Below, piece after piece: positions 47,479 to 60,300 of a stretch of DNA of 64,000 bases (its first letter is position 1; every line of letters starts with the position of its first letter). Source of the DNA: Rostrohypoxylon terebratum. Its lineage: Eukaryota > Ascomycota > Sordariomycetes > Xylariales > Hypoxylaceae. The position numbers and the translations under genes were made by a program. Where the stretch lies: NCBI GenBank assembly GCA_022497145.1, contig MU385914.1:1-64000 (forward strand), written 5' to 3'. A model generated the notes under the pieces. The model ran no database searches and had not been told where the DNA came from. It saw only the letters and a program-made list of their open reading frames with translations.

Positions 47479-50476
47479 GCGCGATTGTGTGCGGGGGTTA
47501 AGATCGGACTGGGAGTATCATGAGATGATGGTATGTTTCTACACTACTAATAACCCCATCTCAACAATAAATCAACAGCGGCATCAACAAAAAGAAACGA
47601 CAGATGCCGATAAACTGACAACGATGCCCAAGATATAAGGAGAAAATCATGAGACCAAATGTCGAATAGTCTTCGTTTGTGTTATGTGCATAATATACGC
47701 ACCGAATTACCAAACTCGGTAGATGAAAAGAAAAAAGAAGACAAATCTTGGAGGATGTCAGAGCGAGGAGAATCAGGAACCTAACCAACTCCACCTCCAT
47801 CTTTGATATCCTATTGGCTACATGATCACCATCGAGAAAATTACGAAAATTACAAAAATTACCAATCTTTCTCTCGCTGCTTCAAAACTTAATGCTTCGG
47901 GCAGTCAAGGTCCAAGACCTGCGACAGACCTGACCGACCCTATCAGCGGCGGACCAGGCCAGCCCCAGACGCAGGTCATCAATAACCCGCGTCCACCGGC
48001 GTCCACCGTTGTATCTCTGGCAAATGGTAGACCGAATCTCGTCCGCCCTTCGCAGGCAGATCCCCGCAACCAATTGCCGTAAGAGGAGTGGGATATCGAG
48101 CTTCGAACTGACGACTATTCGACCGTGAAGGTAGGTACATAAATTAGCTCGCTGTCGTGTGTCCGAGTTTACATATCATAGTGCTCTTCACATAATTCCT
48201 CAATGCAGGATCGATCCTATAAGTGCAACATGATGTATGTATGTCGTTTTCGACGGATTTTCACCTATTCCTCTTCAACTACATATATGTATATCCATCC
48301 ATCCTACCTTACCCTGCTGCCTGCACATCTACGTACGCAGTAGATGAAAAGCCAACGGCAACGACAACGGCAACGGCAACATCGAAACGAAAACATATAA
48401 TAATGCAACCAAATCCCCAGCCTACCGACATGACACTCCTTAGTCCTTCCTCATTCAGAAGTTGCCAATCTGTTGAAACTGCCCAGCTCGTGTTGCTGTT
48501 ACTCCATTTTGTCCGGATTTGCTGCAAGGGGAACGGTCCGGCCGCCCAATTACAGCGGACCGCGATGGCCCTCACCTAATTTGTCATTTTTATCATTTTT
48601 GTCATTGCATAATGGTTGGGCAGTACCCGGATAGGCTAATAGGCGAGATATGACGTTTTCCCTCGTGCATTTCTAAAGCCGATTTCCGTCGAGGATCGTC
48701 AGTTCACATTTACCTGTACATTTGATGCAAATGTACTGCTGTAGGCATGAGCGGACAGACAATATGTCAGGCAATAGACACCTCTAGGCTCGCTGACAGG
48801 CTTCAGGATTATTTCGACGAGACATGCAGCATACATATATACATTTGTATACACACACACAGTTGTGTAGGTAGGTAGGTATTTATCCCCTCACGGGTTA
48901 GTGTTGATCACAGAGAGCCCAACACTGACTTAATTACGAACCGTGGGGATCATCGGAGATACAATCCCTCTTTCACATCTGTCTTACTCGACCGCATGTT
49001 TAATACCTAATACCTATCTAAACATACCACACGGGCAGAACAGGTTAGGTAGCGAAGTGGCAATCCTCCGAAACCCTTCTCCTCTTACGACCACTCCTAG
49101 TACTTGATCACCGCATATCTCATCGGTATCATCTGTGCCATAGAAACACTTAGACGACGTAGACTAAAGTAAGCCGCATACGAGAGGCGAGTTGGAGACC
49201 GCGGACCGGGCTCTGGCTCTTGGCCAAAAAAATCTAGGCGTCACCCTTTTCCTACACTCCCGTCTCTCATAAAGCGACGACGGATTCGATGTCGCACGGC
49301 TAGCACAAAATTGAATCGATAGATACTAGATCAAACCCAGACAAAAAAAAGGGGAGGGTTGGAGGAGGCGTACCTAAGATGCTCACCCAATACCAGCCGG
49401 TTATCTATATTGCAGATTACACATAACCCCAGAGACCCTATATAGATAGGGAATAAAGGGACATGGCACATTGGGGACGTTCGAAAGTGCCGGCCGAATG
49501 GCAAGGCTACTCCGCCCATTCCCTGCCCATCTCAGCTGTCGTCGATATTTGGTTCGTTCGTATGCGCGATGCACGATGGGTGACACATGCATCGAGCACA
49601 AATAGTATGTATCATGTATACTATGACAGAACGCATTATATACACGATACTAGATAATGAGTACGTAGTGAGGTAATGAGTGAGCATGAGTGAGTACCTA
49701 TGTAACTAGGACCAGTAGGTAGCGAGCAGTAAGGTGGTGAGACGAGACGAGACGGCGCTATACTTTGGTTGAAGGTTACCTCCATGAGTGTTGATACATA
49801 TTATGTGTATGTTGGCGTAAACCTTAGGGAACTCCACCAGTAACAAGCCACCGATGACATTCTAGGAGCTAGTAGAAGGGACATTCGAATGCTCACTGAA
49901 CGCAGATCTGGCTAACCAACTATTAACCCCGCCCCCAGCGCCCGTCGCCCGTGTGTGTGGCTTTATCTCTATTATCTCTACTATCCATGGCTATAGCCAT
50001 CTCACTTGAACCTTGAAAGGTCCCTTCCCCTACCATTCTAGTGGAGAAAAGGGGGAAAAATGGAGCCCCCAACTTTCCCTGAACCTTAGCTCCACTAATA
50101 CTTACCTACCTAGACCCTCCCCAAACGTAGCTTAGCGTCGGGTGGACCCCCGTTGTGCGGACCTAAATCCCTTTAGTTTGGACGCGATCGAAAGCAACGA
50201 CATCGCATCTACTCACAAGTTACGGGTTCCGTGTTCCACGTATTATTGCATCTGCCCTTCCGAAGCTCGGTCTTTCGAATTACATAGTACCCGAAAAGAT
50301 TGTCTGGATCGAAAAATAGCGTTGTACCGAAATCGAAATCGATCGACGACGACGCCCGGCTTTACCCGACGTTTACTATCGGATACGTATCGAAAAAAAA
50401 ATCGGTGGTTGTTCTTATCGCCGTTGTTGGGACGGGTTATTATTGTTGTTTTTGTCGTTGATTGAGGAGGAAGAAA

Positions 50477-51073
50477 ATGGCGTCGGCGAAGAAAGACATG
50501 CGGCGCCAGGACTTGGGTAAGCGGCCTTGTCACCCGCGCATCGCATCGCATCGGCGACCTGTCATCACATCATCATCACCACCACCACCACCACTAGCCA
50601 CAACTGTCCATAACACCGACATTACTAACATAACACCTCCGCCGCAGTGGTCCCGTACCAAGAACCCGGCCCCAAATCCGGCGACAACGCCGAGTTCTCC
50701 TCGACCCTATCCTCGACCCTCCCCATGGCCGCCATCTTCACGCGGAACCGGTACATCGGCTGGGCCTCCGTGGTGGTCAGCATCCAGAGCTGGCTCGGCG
50801 AGGGCGAGGACGCGAGCAAGAGCAGCAACGCGACCCCCGGCTACTTCAGCGTTGGCATGTCCGGTAAGAGACGCCTCTACAAGCAACCTCCTTCCCCTTC
50901 TCCTTCCCCTTGTTTGCTTGCTGCCTTTCCCAGAAGACATACCCCTAACGGTAACGAAAACAACAGTCATGGCCCTCGCCGTAACCTACCTCCCCCTCTT
51001 CCTCCCTCAACCCCCGAGCCAACTCCCCACCGGCACCGAAGCCGCCGCTCCCGTGCCCCCCGCTGGCGCGTAG
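50477..51073 (+). CDS. PAT complex subunit Asterix (UPF0139/WDR83OS family)
   Basis: Exons are 50477-50516, 50648-50863 and 50967-51073, giving 120 aa. Introns of 131 bp (GTAAGC..GCAG) and 103 bp (GTAAGA..ACAG) keep frame. The family signature is clear: RRQDLVVPYQEP, then STLPMAAIFTRNRYIGW, SIQSWLGE, and GYFSVGMSVMALAVTYLPLF. Asterix is a small ER membrane protein with two or three hydrophobic segments. In animals it partners CCDC47 in the PAT chaperone complex, which protects polar transmembrane helices of multipass proteins at the translocon. Fungal members are little studied, so the fungal role is inferred. The tail is Pro/Ala-rich. The protein is split over three exons and short, so simple ORF calling misses it. 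Confidence 0.92.
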   Translation: MASAKKDMRRQDLGKRPCHPRIASHRRPVITSSSPPPPPLATTVHNTDITNITPPPQWSRTKNPAPNPATTPSSPRPYPRPSPWPPSSRGTGTSAGPPWWSASRAGSARARTRARAATRPPATSALACPVRDASTSNLLPLLLPLVCLLPFPEDIPLTVTKTTVMALAVTYLPLFLPQPPSQLPTGTEAAAPVPPAGA

Positions 51074-51989
51074 GATTCATGGATACACCCCATTAGCAGA
51101 GGATAGGATGACGAAGCACCAGATTCCCCTCCCCCTCAAAATATAGCATAATTATTTGTGTGTAAGAGTAGCCGGGTGGATGATAAAGAAAGTCTGCAGT
51201 AATGAACGGTTGTGTATGTCAAATATATATATATATATATATGTATGTACGTTGTTGTTGTTGGAGGATGCGAATATAGACGAATAATGAAGAGGAACTT
51301 ATGAGCTAATCTTTACGCACCCGCCTCCTCTCCTGTGAACTCAATGGCCTGGAACATATACACATCCATATATATACGTACACACGTAGAATCAACACAA
51401 CGCAACATAAAAAAGACACCAGCGCTCAGAATTTCAATCTCATAATTCCAATATCATTCATTATAAACAGCTCCCCTAGCCCGAGCGTACCCAACCCGCC
51501 GGCAGCTAAGCAAGACGCGCAATCTCGTAGGACGGTGTGCTACAACAACGAAGCGTCCCCATCCCTCGTACGTAGCAGAGGGCAGCAGCAGTAGCATCCA
51601 TATGTGTGTGCGGAAAAAAAAATAAAGCAGGTCGCGAGTGGGGGGAAATAGACGACGACGTATAGACGCGTGCCCTTCGACCTCCAACCTCGCAAGATGA
51701 CATTGTTATAAATCCCCTCCCAAAAATCCCCCGACCCGCCCCGACCAGCCGCCTCCCATCTCCGTCCCTTCAACTCCATTAGATAAAAAAAAGATTACTC
51801 TTTACTTTTAGACAATAAGCAATAAGTTTAAGAGCGGCTCGCAGCCTGAGCCTGAGCCTGGTGGTGTTAGGTCCGCGGCCATACACTGGTACAGCCTCTC
51901 CTCCTTCTCTCCCGTCACCTCTCTCTTCTCCTCTTCTCCGTATAGGTACCTAGTAGGTAGGCAAGTTTTACCAAAAAAAAAGGAGGAAC
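51074..51989. other. Convergent 3' region between Asterix and Rgd1 genes
   Basis: The two genes end toward each other. The region holds (AT)10 at 51223-51242 and a TAGGTACCTA palindrome at 51943-51952, close to the Rgd1 stop codon. No gene is seen. Confidence 0.5.
51223..51242. repeat. (AT)10 microsatellite
   Basis: A perfect AT dinucleotide run in the 3' intergenic region. Confidence 0.9.
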
Positions 51990-54534
51990 CTAGTCCTCAT
52001 CGAAGATCTGATACGTATTCTGCAAGATCGTATCGACGACCCTGACCTGCCACCCGGCATCCTGGATGTTGCTCCCGGGCGCGGTTCCCATGAGCGTAGG
52101 CCCGAACACGATGGCCAAGTTCTGCGAGTTCATCCTGTTGACCGCGCTGTGCTCGATCACCCTGTGGAGGTGCAGCGTCAGCGCCCTGAGCGTCGCGTAG
52201 TTCGGGTCCGGCAGCGCGTTGATGATCGCGTGCAGGCTGTCCCGCCGCACCACGTCGTCGTCGTTCTTCGCCGCCTCGATGAACCCCGCGTAGTGCTCCG
52301 ACGTGAGCAGCGGATCCGGCAGGTCCCGGAGGAACTGCTTTAGCAGCCCCGCTACGCTGTTCACGTCGTGGAAGAAATTCTCCGGGTTCCGGAAGTCGAG
52401 GATTGGTGCATCCTCGTCTATTTCTTGTTAGCAAATATTATATATATCTATCTCCTGTTGAAATTCAGGGATGCGGAGGGAAAGGGGGAGAAACGTACTA
52501 GTATCAAACAAGTGCTTCAACTTGTTCACGTGAGCCGTCGATCCCGACAATCTATAGATACCCTCAACGGCAAGACCATACAGATCCACAGCCTGAATAC
52601 ACTGATACACAACCATCGGCACAGGTCCCTTGCTATTCTCGTATAGCCGCTCGAGAGATATCCCAAAGACGGGTCCTCTTGGAATCGACCCGTCTGTCTT
52701 TTGCGTGAGAGCACCCGGAGGCGAATTTGATCGCGCCGAAGATTGCTCGTTCAGCGGTTGGGCTTGAAAACCTTGAGGGCTTTGTTCCCTTACCAGGTTG
52801 TTCTGGAACGGTAAGGCACCAAGTTGCGGAGCTCCGTTGAACCGTGGTTGGGTCGGAGGAGCCTGTATCGAATTCCGCGCGTTGTATTGCTGGGGCGGCG
52901 GCGCGCTGACCTGGTTCAGCATCGCGCCGTGACTAAAGCTCCTCTCATGACCTGGCCCCGATGATGGCCGTGATCCTGGTTGCATTCCAGGAGGTGTGAA
53001 AGCTCGAACCGGTCCTTGAAACCCTGAAGGGGATGATATCGTATCATAGCCTCCAGTTCGAGAGCTCATTGATCCTGGTGGTTGTATTTGCGTCTGTAAA
53101 GGAGAATCTTGTCGCTGAGTTTGCGAAGGTGGTCTTTGCTGCTGTGGAAACTGTGCCATCTGGCTCGTCGACGTATTCTGTTGGGGATTGAGTACCTAGC
53201 ACAAGTTAATATCAAATATATTTCAAGATTATATAGTCCACGCATACCGGATTTCTTTCGTATTTCGCATCAGACGCTCTGGCCGGAACCTTGCTATGGT
53301 AGCTGATTATATAGTTCTGAAGATCCTTCTTATTGTCGATGGCTTGAACAACTTCCTTCAGGCTGCGAGAGTGCTGGCCTGGCTGAGTAGCACTCTTAAG
53401 AGGACTTATGACTAGACCGTTACTAAGTAATAGCTTTTCGTTGAACGAAGCTGGCGAGCCGTTAGTACATGACGTAACTTCCCAAGTGGGCGGTTGGCAA
53501 ACGCTTACCAAACTTCTGCATTTGTAAGGTGGTACCGGAGTCGCACTCTCTGATGAGATCCTGCAGGGCCTTGACGGCTTCCGGTCGTGTGGTAGACTCT
53601 ATAGTAGCCTTCTCTTGCTGATATGTTTGAACCTTTCCCATGTAGTCCGTATCGGCTGCTTGCACCTTGCGCAACAAATCCTCTTCATGTTGCGCTGCTG
53701 ACTTAGGGCCCTTGATGCCAAAAACTCTGGGACCCTGTCTTGCCTCACCAGTCCTCACTCGGTCGTACTCCTCGGCCAGCGAATCGTACTTTGCCTTCGA
53801 TTTGCGCATAGCGTTTTCTACGTCGTTCAGTCGCTGTTCCGCCGCTAAACCGTTCTGCTTCCATCCCTTACGATGCTTCTCGGCTACCGCGGCCACCTCA
53901 AGCAAGTCTTCGTGCATCTGATGCAGAGACAGCGCAAACTGTATTCCATTTTCGGCCATTCGATCGTGTATCATAAGCATCTCTTCGTATGATTGCGCGA
54001 ACGTTCCTTGCCTATGGTCGTGGTGACGGATACTATCCTGTGTCGATCTGCACAACTTCTTCATGCCTTTTGCGTGTTGGTCTTCGAGATCCGATCGTTT
54101 CTTGAGGAACGTGGCAAATTCCTAGCAACATATGATGGTTAGTGACTAAGTAAGGAATAGGCGGGAAGCGAACTGCGATTGTGACGAACCTTGGCTGCTG
54201 TAATACTTTGCTTAAGTCTATTCAACATGGTAGATACGCCAATCTACACCAATCAGCCATACTATATCTTAACATCAAGGATGTCTAGAGTTCATACATC
54301 TGAAGCCAATACATCTTGCACTTCCGTGGGCGTCTCGGGCTCGGGCTGCATTGGACTAGGCTCAAGAACTTCACCTCCGGCTCCGCCTCCGGAGCTATTT
54401 GAGGGAGGTACGAAGCTAGTGCCATCTTCTGGCGGGGGGCTGGAGCTATTTCCTAGAGAAATGCTGGCGATCACTTCATGATCAATTATTGGAGGAGAGG
54501 AGAGTTCGTTTGAGTGGCGGCCGTAGTCTGCCAT
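51990..54534 (-). CDS. RGD1: F-BAR / RhoGAP domain protein (Rgd1 type)
   Basis: Six exons (54534-54298, 54243-54190, 54121-53509, 53450-53248, 53195-52499, 52417-51990) give 743 aa. All five introns are 52-81 bp and in phase; one donor is the unusual GTTCGT (54189). A short acidic, Pro/Gly-rich N-terminus leads into the F-BAR domain (about 80-330: GVSTMLNRLKQSI, EFATFLKKRSDLEDQHAKGMKKL). A Pro/Gln-rich linker follows, then RhoGAP (about 543-743) with GIYRLSGS carrying the arginine finger (Arg about 584), PENFFHDVNSVAGLLKQFLR, and NSQNLAIVFGPTLM. Rgd1 proteins bind phosphoinositide membranes and switch off Rho3/Rho4-type GTPases in polar growth and septation. Domain order and length match. GTPase specificity cannot be read from sequence. 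Confidence 0.94.
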
Positions 54535-54683
54535 ATTGGAGGATAGAGGACGGAGGACGAAGGATGGGAGATGGAAGACGGCAGTTCTCGGTATTTTGTG
54601 GATTTGCTTTTTTTCCCCCGATTTGTGTAGGATCGATTAGCTTCTAAGGCTAGCTATAGGTAATATATCTGGTAATAGTATCA

Positions 54684-54699
54684 CTCTCTCTCTCTCTCT
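54684..54699. repeat. (CT)8 microsatellite
   Basis: A perfect CT run in the Rgd1 upstream region; on the coding strand it is a GA run. Confidence 0.85.
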
Positions 54700-54860
54700 T
54701 TTCAGATATCGATCCGGGGTAGTCGGGTCATGGACAAGGTATTGAAAAGCTTGGTTCCTGTAGGCTTGTAGGGAGTGTGTGTTGTGAAACGTGGGAGCAG
54801 GTTGGACTTTCATGCGGGTTTGTGACTTTGTGACTGCAGATGTTGTAAGTAGTGACAGGC

Positions 54861-54881
54861 ATTCATTCATTCATTCATTCA
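54861..54881. repeat. (ATTC)5 microsatellite
   Basis: Five tandem ATTC copies upstream of the Rgd1 gene. Confidence 0.9.
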
Positions 54882-57318
54882 TGAACTGTTAACTTCTGTC
54901 TCCTCTTCACCTCTTCGGGTTGGTGATCAATTATGGAACCGCGTGGTTTTCACCACGAATGAACATGGACATGAAAACATGCACCTGTTCGTAGTGCGAT
55001 TTCAGTGAATCCTTTCCGTCCTGGGGTCATGCGGCTAAACCGGGTTATCGTATTCTAAAATTGTTTACACTTGTGTAGTGTATAAAAAAACACAACTTGG
55101 GCGGCTATGCCACGATATGTATCGCGTATATCTTGCAGCTCGTGCAGTTCGTGTAGCTCAATATCCGATACCGTCAAAAGTCGTTGTAGCAAATACAAAA
55201 AAAAAAAAAATCCAAAGTGCGGGCAACGAACTCCTGTGGCTTAGCAGTCCAAGCTACGTAATTATTTACCAGTAATTACACTACAGTGACAGTGGCCAAC
55301 GGTTGCACAGTAAAAATCCACTCACCCGCACCGTATCTATTGGAATGTTGTTATTGGGTTTAGTGCACGGGAACACAAGCGAACAATTAGCTGTCGCGAT
55401 AGGTACTACTAGTATGTAATGATTGGTCGCCTAACCAAATTCGACCCAAGCGTTAAACCTTCCATCTTGGTCCGTGCGAATTGCTATCCTTACTAGTGTA
55501 GTGAGACTAGGTAGTGAGACACTCTCAACCGCGTTGTCGGGATTGGCCATTTCCTACCCCGAACAGCCCGAAGCTTCAGGGGTAGGTACTTCAACTTATT
55601 AATTGCTCGTGATACGAAGTACACTATGGATAAGAATTACATTATTATACTCAACCTCGACACGATCGAATTGATTTGGTTGCTCATATCAGCGTCATAT
55701 GTGTGTATTCAAAATTATGCGCTTCTCAAAACAAAAGGTCGTGGTGCGACTTCATCTCGATTGGATAGGGGGCTTTCTGACACAATAGGAGTCCGGATTG
55801 TCACAAACGTCATACCCTCAAACCCCCCCCATTATCCGGGACCCCTTGTCGTTCATCTCAACAATGCCTTTATGGAGCAATCAGTTCGAGATCTCAAAAT
55901 CTCCTATGCACCTCATGCCAGTCGCAGATTCGCTAGCCACCTTTACACTTATACTTACTACTGCTACTAACATCCACATTCATCACATTATCCATACGGA
56001 AACCATCTGATGTTATGAAAAGTCTGTACCCTAGTGCCGTCTTACCGCAACATTGCATGGCATAGTACCAGAATCCAGAATCCATACCTCCTCGACATGT
56101 GGAAGTGGAGTCTCTCCGTGCTCATAGTTTGGTACGCCTCGACATAAATATTGGCTTGTGCTTCAGCACCCGATCTCTCTACTACTATTACAATAATAGC
56201 TCTGTCTTATTGGAACTTGCATGTGTGTCGATACATGCAGGATCCTATCTAAACTCGACGACGTGCTTTCCTTTCGAAGAGGCAGGTAGTATAGGTAACA
56301 TAAAGTCCGACCTTTGATACGAGGCAAAGCCCCCATACCTACCTAGTACATCTTATTCTGTCCCAAAAAGTCGGCCGGTCACAGATATACGTATACGGAT
56401 ACTTGCAGCGGCGTATGCCGAGTACTTCAATGTTCCCGGTAAAAGGAAGTAAAAGGAAGTTTGTACGTAACACAACTCAATGAATTAATTATACAATAAT
56501 ATGCCACAAGATAATCAGGGAGGGGGAAAATCGGTAGCGTCTATTTACTACTAATATCACATCAAAAGGCTCGCTAAGAGTTACTCGCTCAGTTGCGTTT
56601 TGTGACACTATAATCGAATCATATTTCCAATGATTTAAATTTCTTCATATATCCACTTGTTGTCGATGAAACTAGGTCTGCATTGCTTACTTGTTTGATC
56701 AGGTATAGTCACTCACACTCCATTAACTACACAAGGACAGCGCTGAACCGCGACCTCCCGACCAGCTGAGTAGGTATTTGCATAATCATTTTGCACTTGC
56801 TATGTTCCTCGTTGCCATGCTATATGTACACAGTTCCAGCAACGGCTAGTCGTATGCTTGTTCAATCATGCCGTCCAGACAGAAAAAAACGGCAGCCTTG
56901 TTTCCGAATGGGTGTGGGTATAAAGTGTACGTCCATCAAATAAGTGGTATCATTTTCCGTCTGTAAGAAGCAAATCCCCGTAACCTTAGTCGTGACTGTT
57001 GCCTGGTGTCATAAAATAATATTCGCCATCCAGAATCGAAATCACCCTCGTCTCAAAGTCTCTTAGATTTCCCTCTAAACCATCTTATCTCGTCCTTCTG
57101 AATGACCAAAGAAATGCCTTACAATAATGAATGCAGTGCCAAAAAAAAGTGGTTGCCGGAGTGATCCGGCGTGTATAATCATAAGACAAAACGCCGGGGA
57201 TGCAGGATATCACGAGCAAAGTTCGAGAAACATCGAACGAGACGAATGTCTCATGCACGGTTGTAGGAAAGGCGGAGGGAGGTGAGCAGAGGTTCCTCGT
57301 GTAAGAAGTAGATATAGT

Positions 57319-60300
57319 TCATCGCCAGATTGGGACGTTGCGGTAGGCAGGGGAATTGTAAGAATGGAGAACTCGGTAAGGCATAGGATTACCATACTGG
57401 TCTAAACTCCGGTGCCGTTGATGGCGCCGAGGGGCGTACGGAGGATGCCGAATATATTGATTAAGTTCTTGATTGAGTTCCTGTTCCCATTGCCGTGGCA
57501 TCGACATCGACCGGCCACTCCACGGGTCAGAAACAAAAGCCCGCCCATTGCGTGGCATCGACGGATAGGGGCCATTGTCTTGAACACAGCTATTCTCAGA
57601 TGTGAGGTTATACTCGTCATAGCTCGACCGACGATGTAATGAGGGTTGGTTAAGATGCAAATGGTTTTGTTGCTGGAAGAAACTTGGATCTGTGACTGCC
57701 GAGCTTTGGTGACTTGACTGACTACCGAACGAACCTCGGCGGCTTTGGTCAGCAGATGATGGTCGGGAGAGGGTAGGTCCGTGATCTGCTTGAACATTCC
57801 AGTTTGGTACCTGAGCCTTCCCAACGTCAAATCTTAAGCTCATGGATCGGAGATTACTTGCCATGGGCGTCGCAGAAGATTCTTCGCTATATTGAGCTCG
57901 ATCAAGGGTACGAAAATTTTCCTGGCTATAACTCCTAGGTATGACAGCATGATTAAATGCGAATGTACCGGTAGGGTCGGGAGCTCGACCACCACCTTCG
58001 TGACTGGCTCGCCGAGAATATGGGGGTCGGCCTGACCATCTCATTTCAGGAGGGGTTGACTGAGGTCTGATGGGTGCAGAGAATCGTCGAGTTCTCATAT
58101 TCCGAGTCCTCATACTTACCGGGGGCGGGCTCTTAGAAGACGTAATGTTGGGCATAGCTGGCGGAATCTCAAGGGATGTGAGAGAACGTGATTTGTCCCC
58201 AGCTTGTCCATAAATGGAAGCAGCACTATTACGAGCCATCCCTATATTCTCCTGCACGTGACTCGCAGTACCAGCATCTTCGCCAGTAACAAGATCTGGC
58301 GTCATCTGAGCTAATTCGTTCTCTCTGGAGTTCTCATTGATGGCTTCCGGTGACCTAGTAAACTCCCTTGTCATACCGGAGTGATTAATTCGAATAGGTA
58401 CAGGCTTCCTAGGAATCGGCCTTTTCGTGGAAACTGATGCACTGTGCGTGATTGGCGACCTGATAGAAACCGGTTTTCTTCGGATCCGATCTGAAGTCCA
58501 TAATTGGCCGCCCGAGCTTTTGGGGGATACATCATCATCCTGCAAAAGTTCTGCGCTTCCAACGCTAAGTATAGTTCCAAGTGTCTCCTTGCTAGCTGCC
58601 GATCTTAAAGTCAGTCTTCTCAATGACATGGGCATCGATCCTGTGTGCGTCTGAAGTCTCGCCTGCAAATCCCTAGAGACGGTAGGCACACTCGAGTATT
58701 CAGTAGGATGCGTGCTATAGGCAGTAAGCGGCGCTCGGCTTCCACTCAAAAATCGATGCAATTTCCCGGGTTTGCGAATACCAGTTCCGATTCTCATAGA
58801 AGAGTTAGACGTGGTTGGGCTGTGCATACTTGCCCGATGGTATTTTAAGTTGCGACTGGGCGGAATTTGGGTGTGGTTTGGCGAAATAATTCTTTCCGAA
58901 GTTCGAGTGTGCTTTGAGGCATTTGGTGCTATAGGGCTTTGCTGAACATACGCGCTGGTTCCCCTTGGACTAGCAAGAGCTACAAGATGTGGATCCTTCA
59001 TAGGAACGGGTGGAGGAGAAGCCTCGTCGACTGGTTTCGTAACGTCGACAGCTGCTACCGCTGTCGGAATCGCGACTTGAGATTCTGCAGTACTCTCGTT
59101 CCGGTTCGTATCGATATTATTCGTAGCATCAACTTCATTTTCCGAAACACGATCCTTTTCAAGAGCCGATGGCTTCGAAGATAAGGAGCGGAGAGAAACA
59201 CTCGAACTGTAACCAGAGTCTGCTTTGGACAAAGCTACATGTGAGTATTCTGACGTCGGGCTCGCAATACCACTATCTGCTCTGATAATTTCCCTTGAGC
59301 TTCGCTTTTCTGGTGTCCCTTTGGGGCGTGGCACAGATTTCGCATTCGTATCGACCCGCACATCCAGAACTTCAACTGACGAATATTCATTTTGTGCATC
59401 ATCAAAAAGCTCGTCTTCCATAGCTGTATGCTTGCTGGTCACTTGTATCTGAGGAATTATCAGCTGTTCATCGTGTGATCGCGGGCTAGGCTGAGGTCCA
59501 GGTGAACACGGGGAAGCCTGGGACTCAAGAGACGCCACCACATCTTGGGGAGAACTTTGAGGTGGTATTAGAGACTTGTTTTGGGTGTCAGCCTGCTCCA
59601 GAGCTTTATCTGGAGTGTTAGATTTAGAGCTACTATTTAGAGCGTACTTCTTCGGCTCAAAATAATCGTCCTTAGGCTCGCCATCTAACCCTTCAGGACC
59701 CCTAATCTTCTTGTTATCATCAGGATTACGAGCAGGACTCCGTGCTGGGCTGCCATTCGTGATCCGGAGGGTGCCGAGTTTGAAAGCGCCTGTTTGTTTA
59801 TATTCCGCCTCACACGGAGTAAGAGCACGAGGTGTTAGGTTCGGGTCAATTGTTAAATGAGGAAAGTAAGCTGCCTCATCGCTCAATGACTCTATGGAAC
59901 CCCGACGCGCCGGAGTTGAGGGAAGGCTATGCCTCACCTTCGGCTTGGAAGGACCTGGATCTGGATCCGCTGGCACTTCTCGCGTTGCAATACCAGGAGT
60001 CATCAAAGACCTTCTTCGCATTGGTGTATATAACGAGATTTCGGAGTTTGCTCTAGTTATCCCTGGAGTCGTTTCAGGAATTGATGGTCGTCGGCCTCTA
60101 AATTCACCATATATCGATTCAGAAATGTACATATGACTCCCTGAAACTGCAGAGCTGGTTTCGTAAGATGGCTCTTCGACGAGATTTAGCAATCGTTTGG
60201 CTTCATATGACCCTAGATCATAATTAGACGACGTTCTCGATGCGTTCACTGACAAGACCCTAGAAGCATTATATTAGTTCATGTGTTCGTGAAATTGGGG

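Larger units (their letters stand above)
44886..50476. other. 5.6-kb divergent intergenic region, largest gene gap in the window
   Basis: This separates divergently transcribed Med12 and Asterix genes. No supported gene is present. It contains a GTAGGTAT/GTATGTAG microsatellite-like stretch (about 45162-45232), overlapping palindromes TAGGTACCTA and TACCTAGGTA (45649-45662), a GGAACTTGG tandem near 47027-47052, and three copies of a 9-bp GTCTCCCAA unit (47452-47478). A frame at 47822-48082 (+) has composition like protein but no family, splice or start support. Confidence 0.5.
54535..57318. other. 2.8-kb intergenic region
   Basis: This contains the Rgd1 promoter with (CT)8 at 54684-54699 and (ATTC)5 at 54861-54881. 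Frames at 55626-55970 (+) and 56099-56317 (+) have no family or composition support. The right end is the 3' UTR of the 1,133-aa gene. Confidence 0.5.

Noticed and set aside
47822..48082. 86-codon plus-strand frame rich in Pro/Gln/Asn
   Set aside because: It starts in a simple-sequence tract (repeated AAAATTAC words) and has no supporting homology or promoter.
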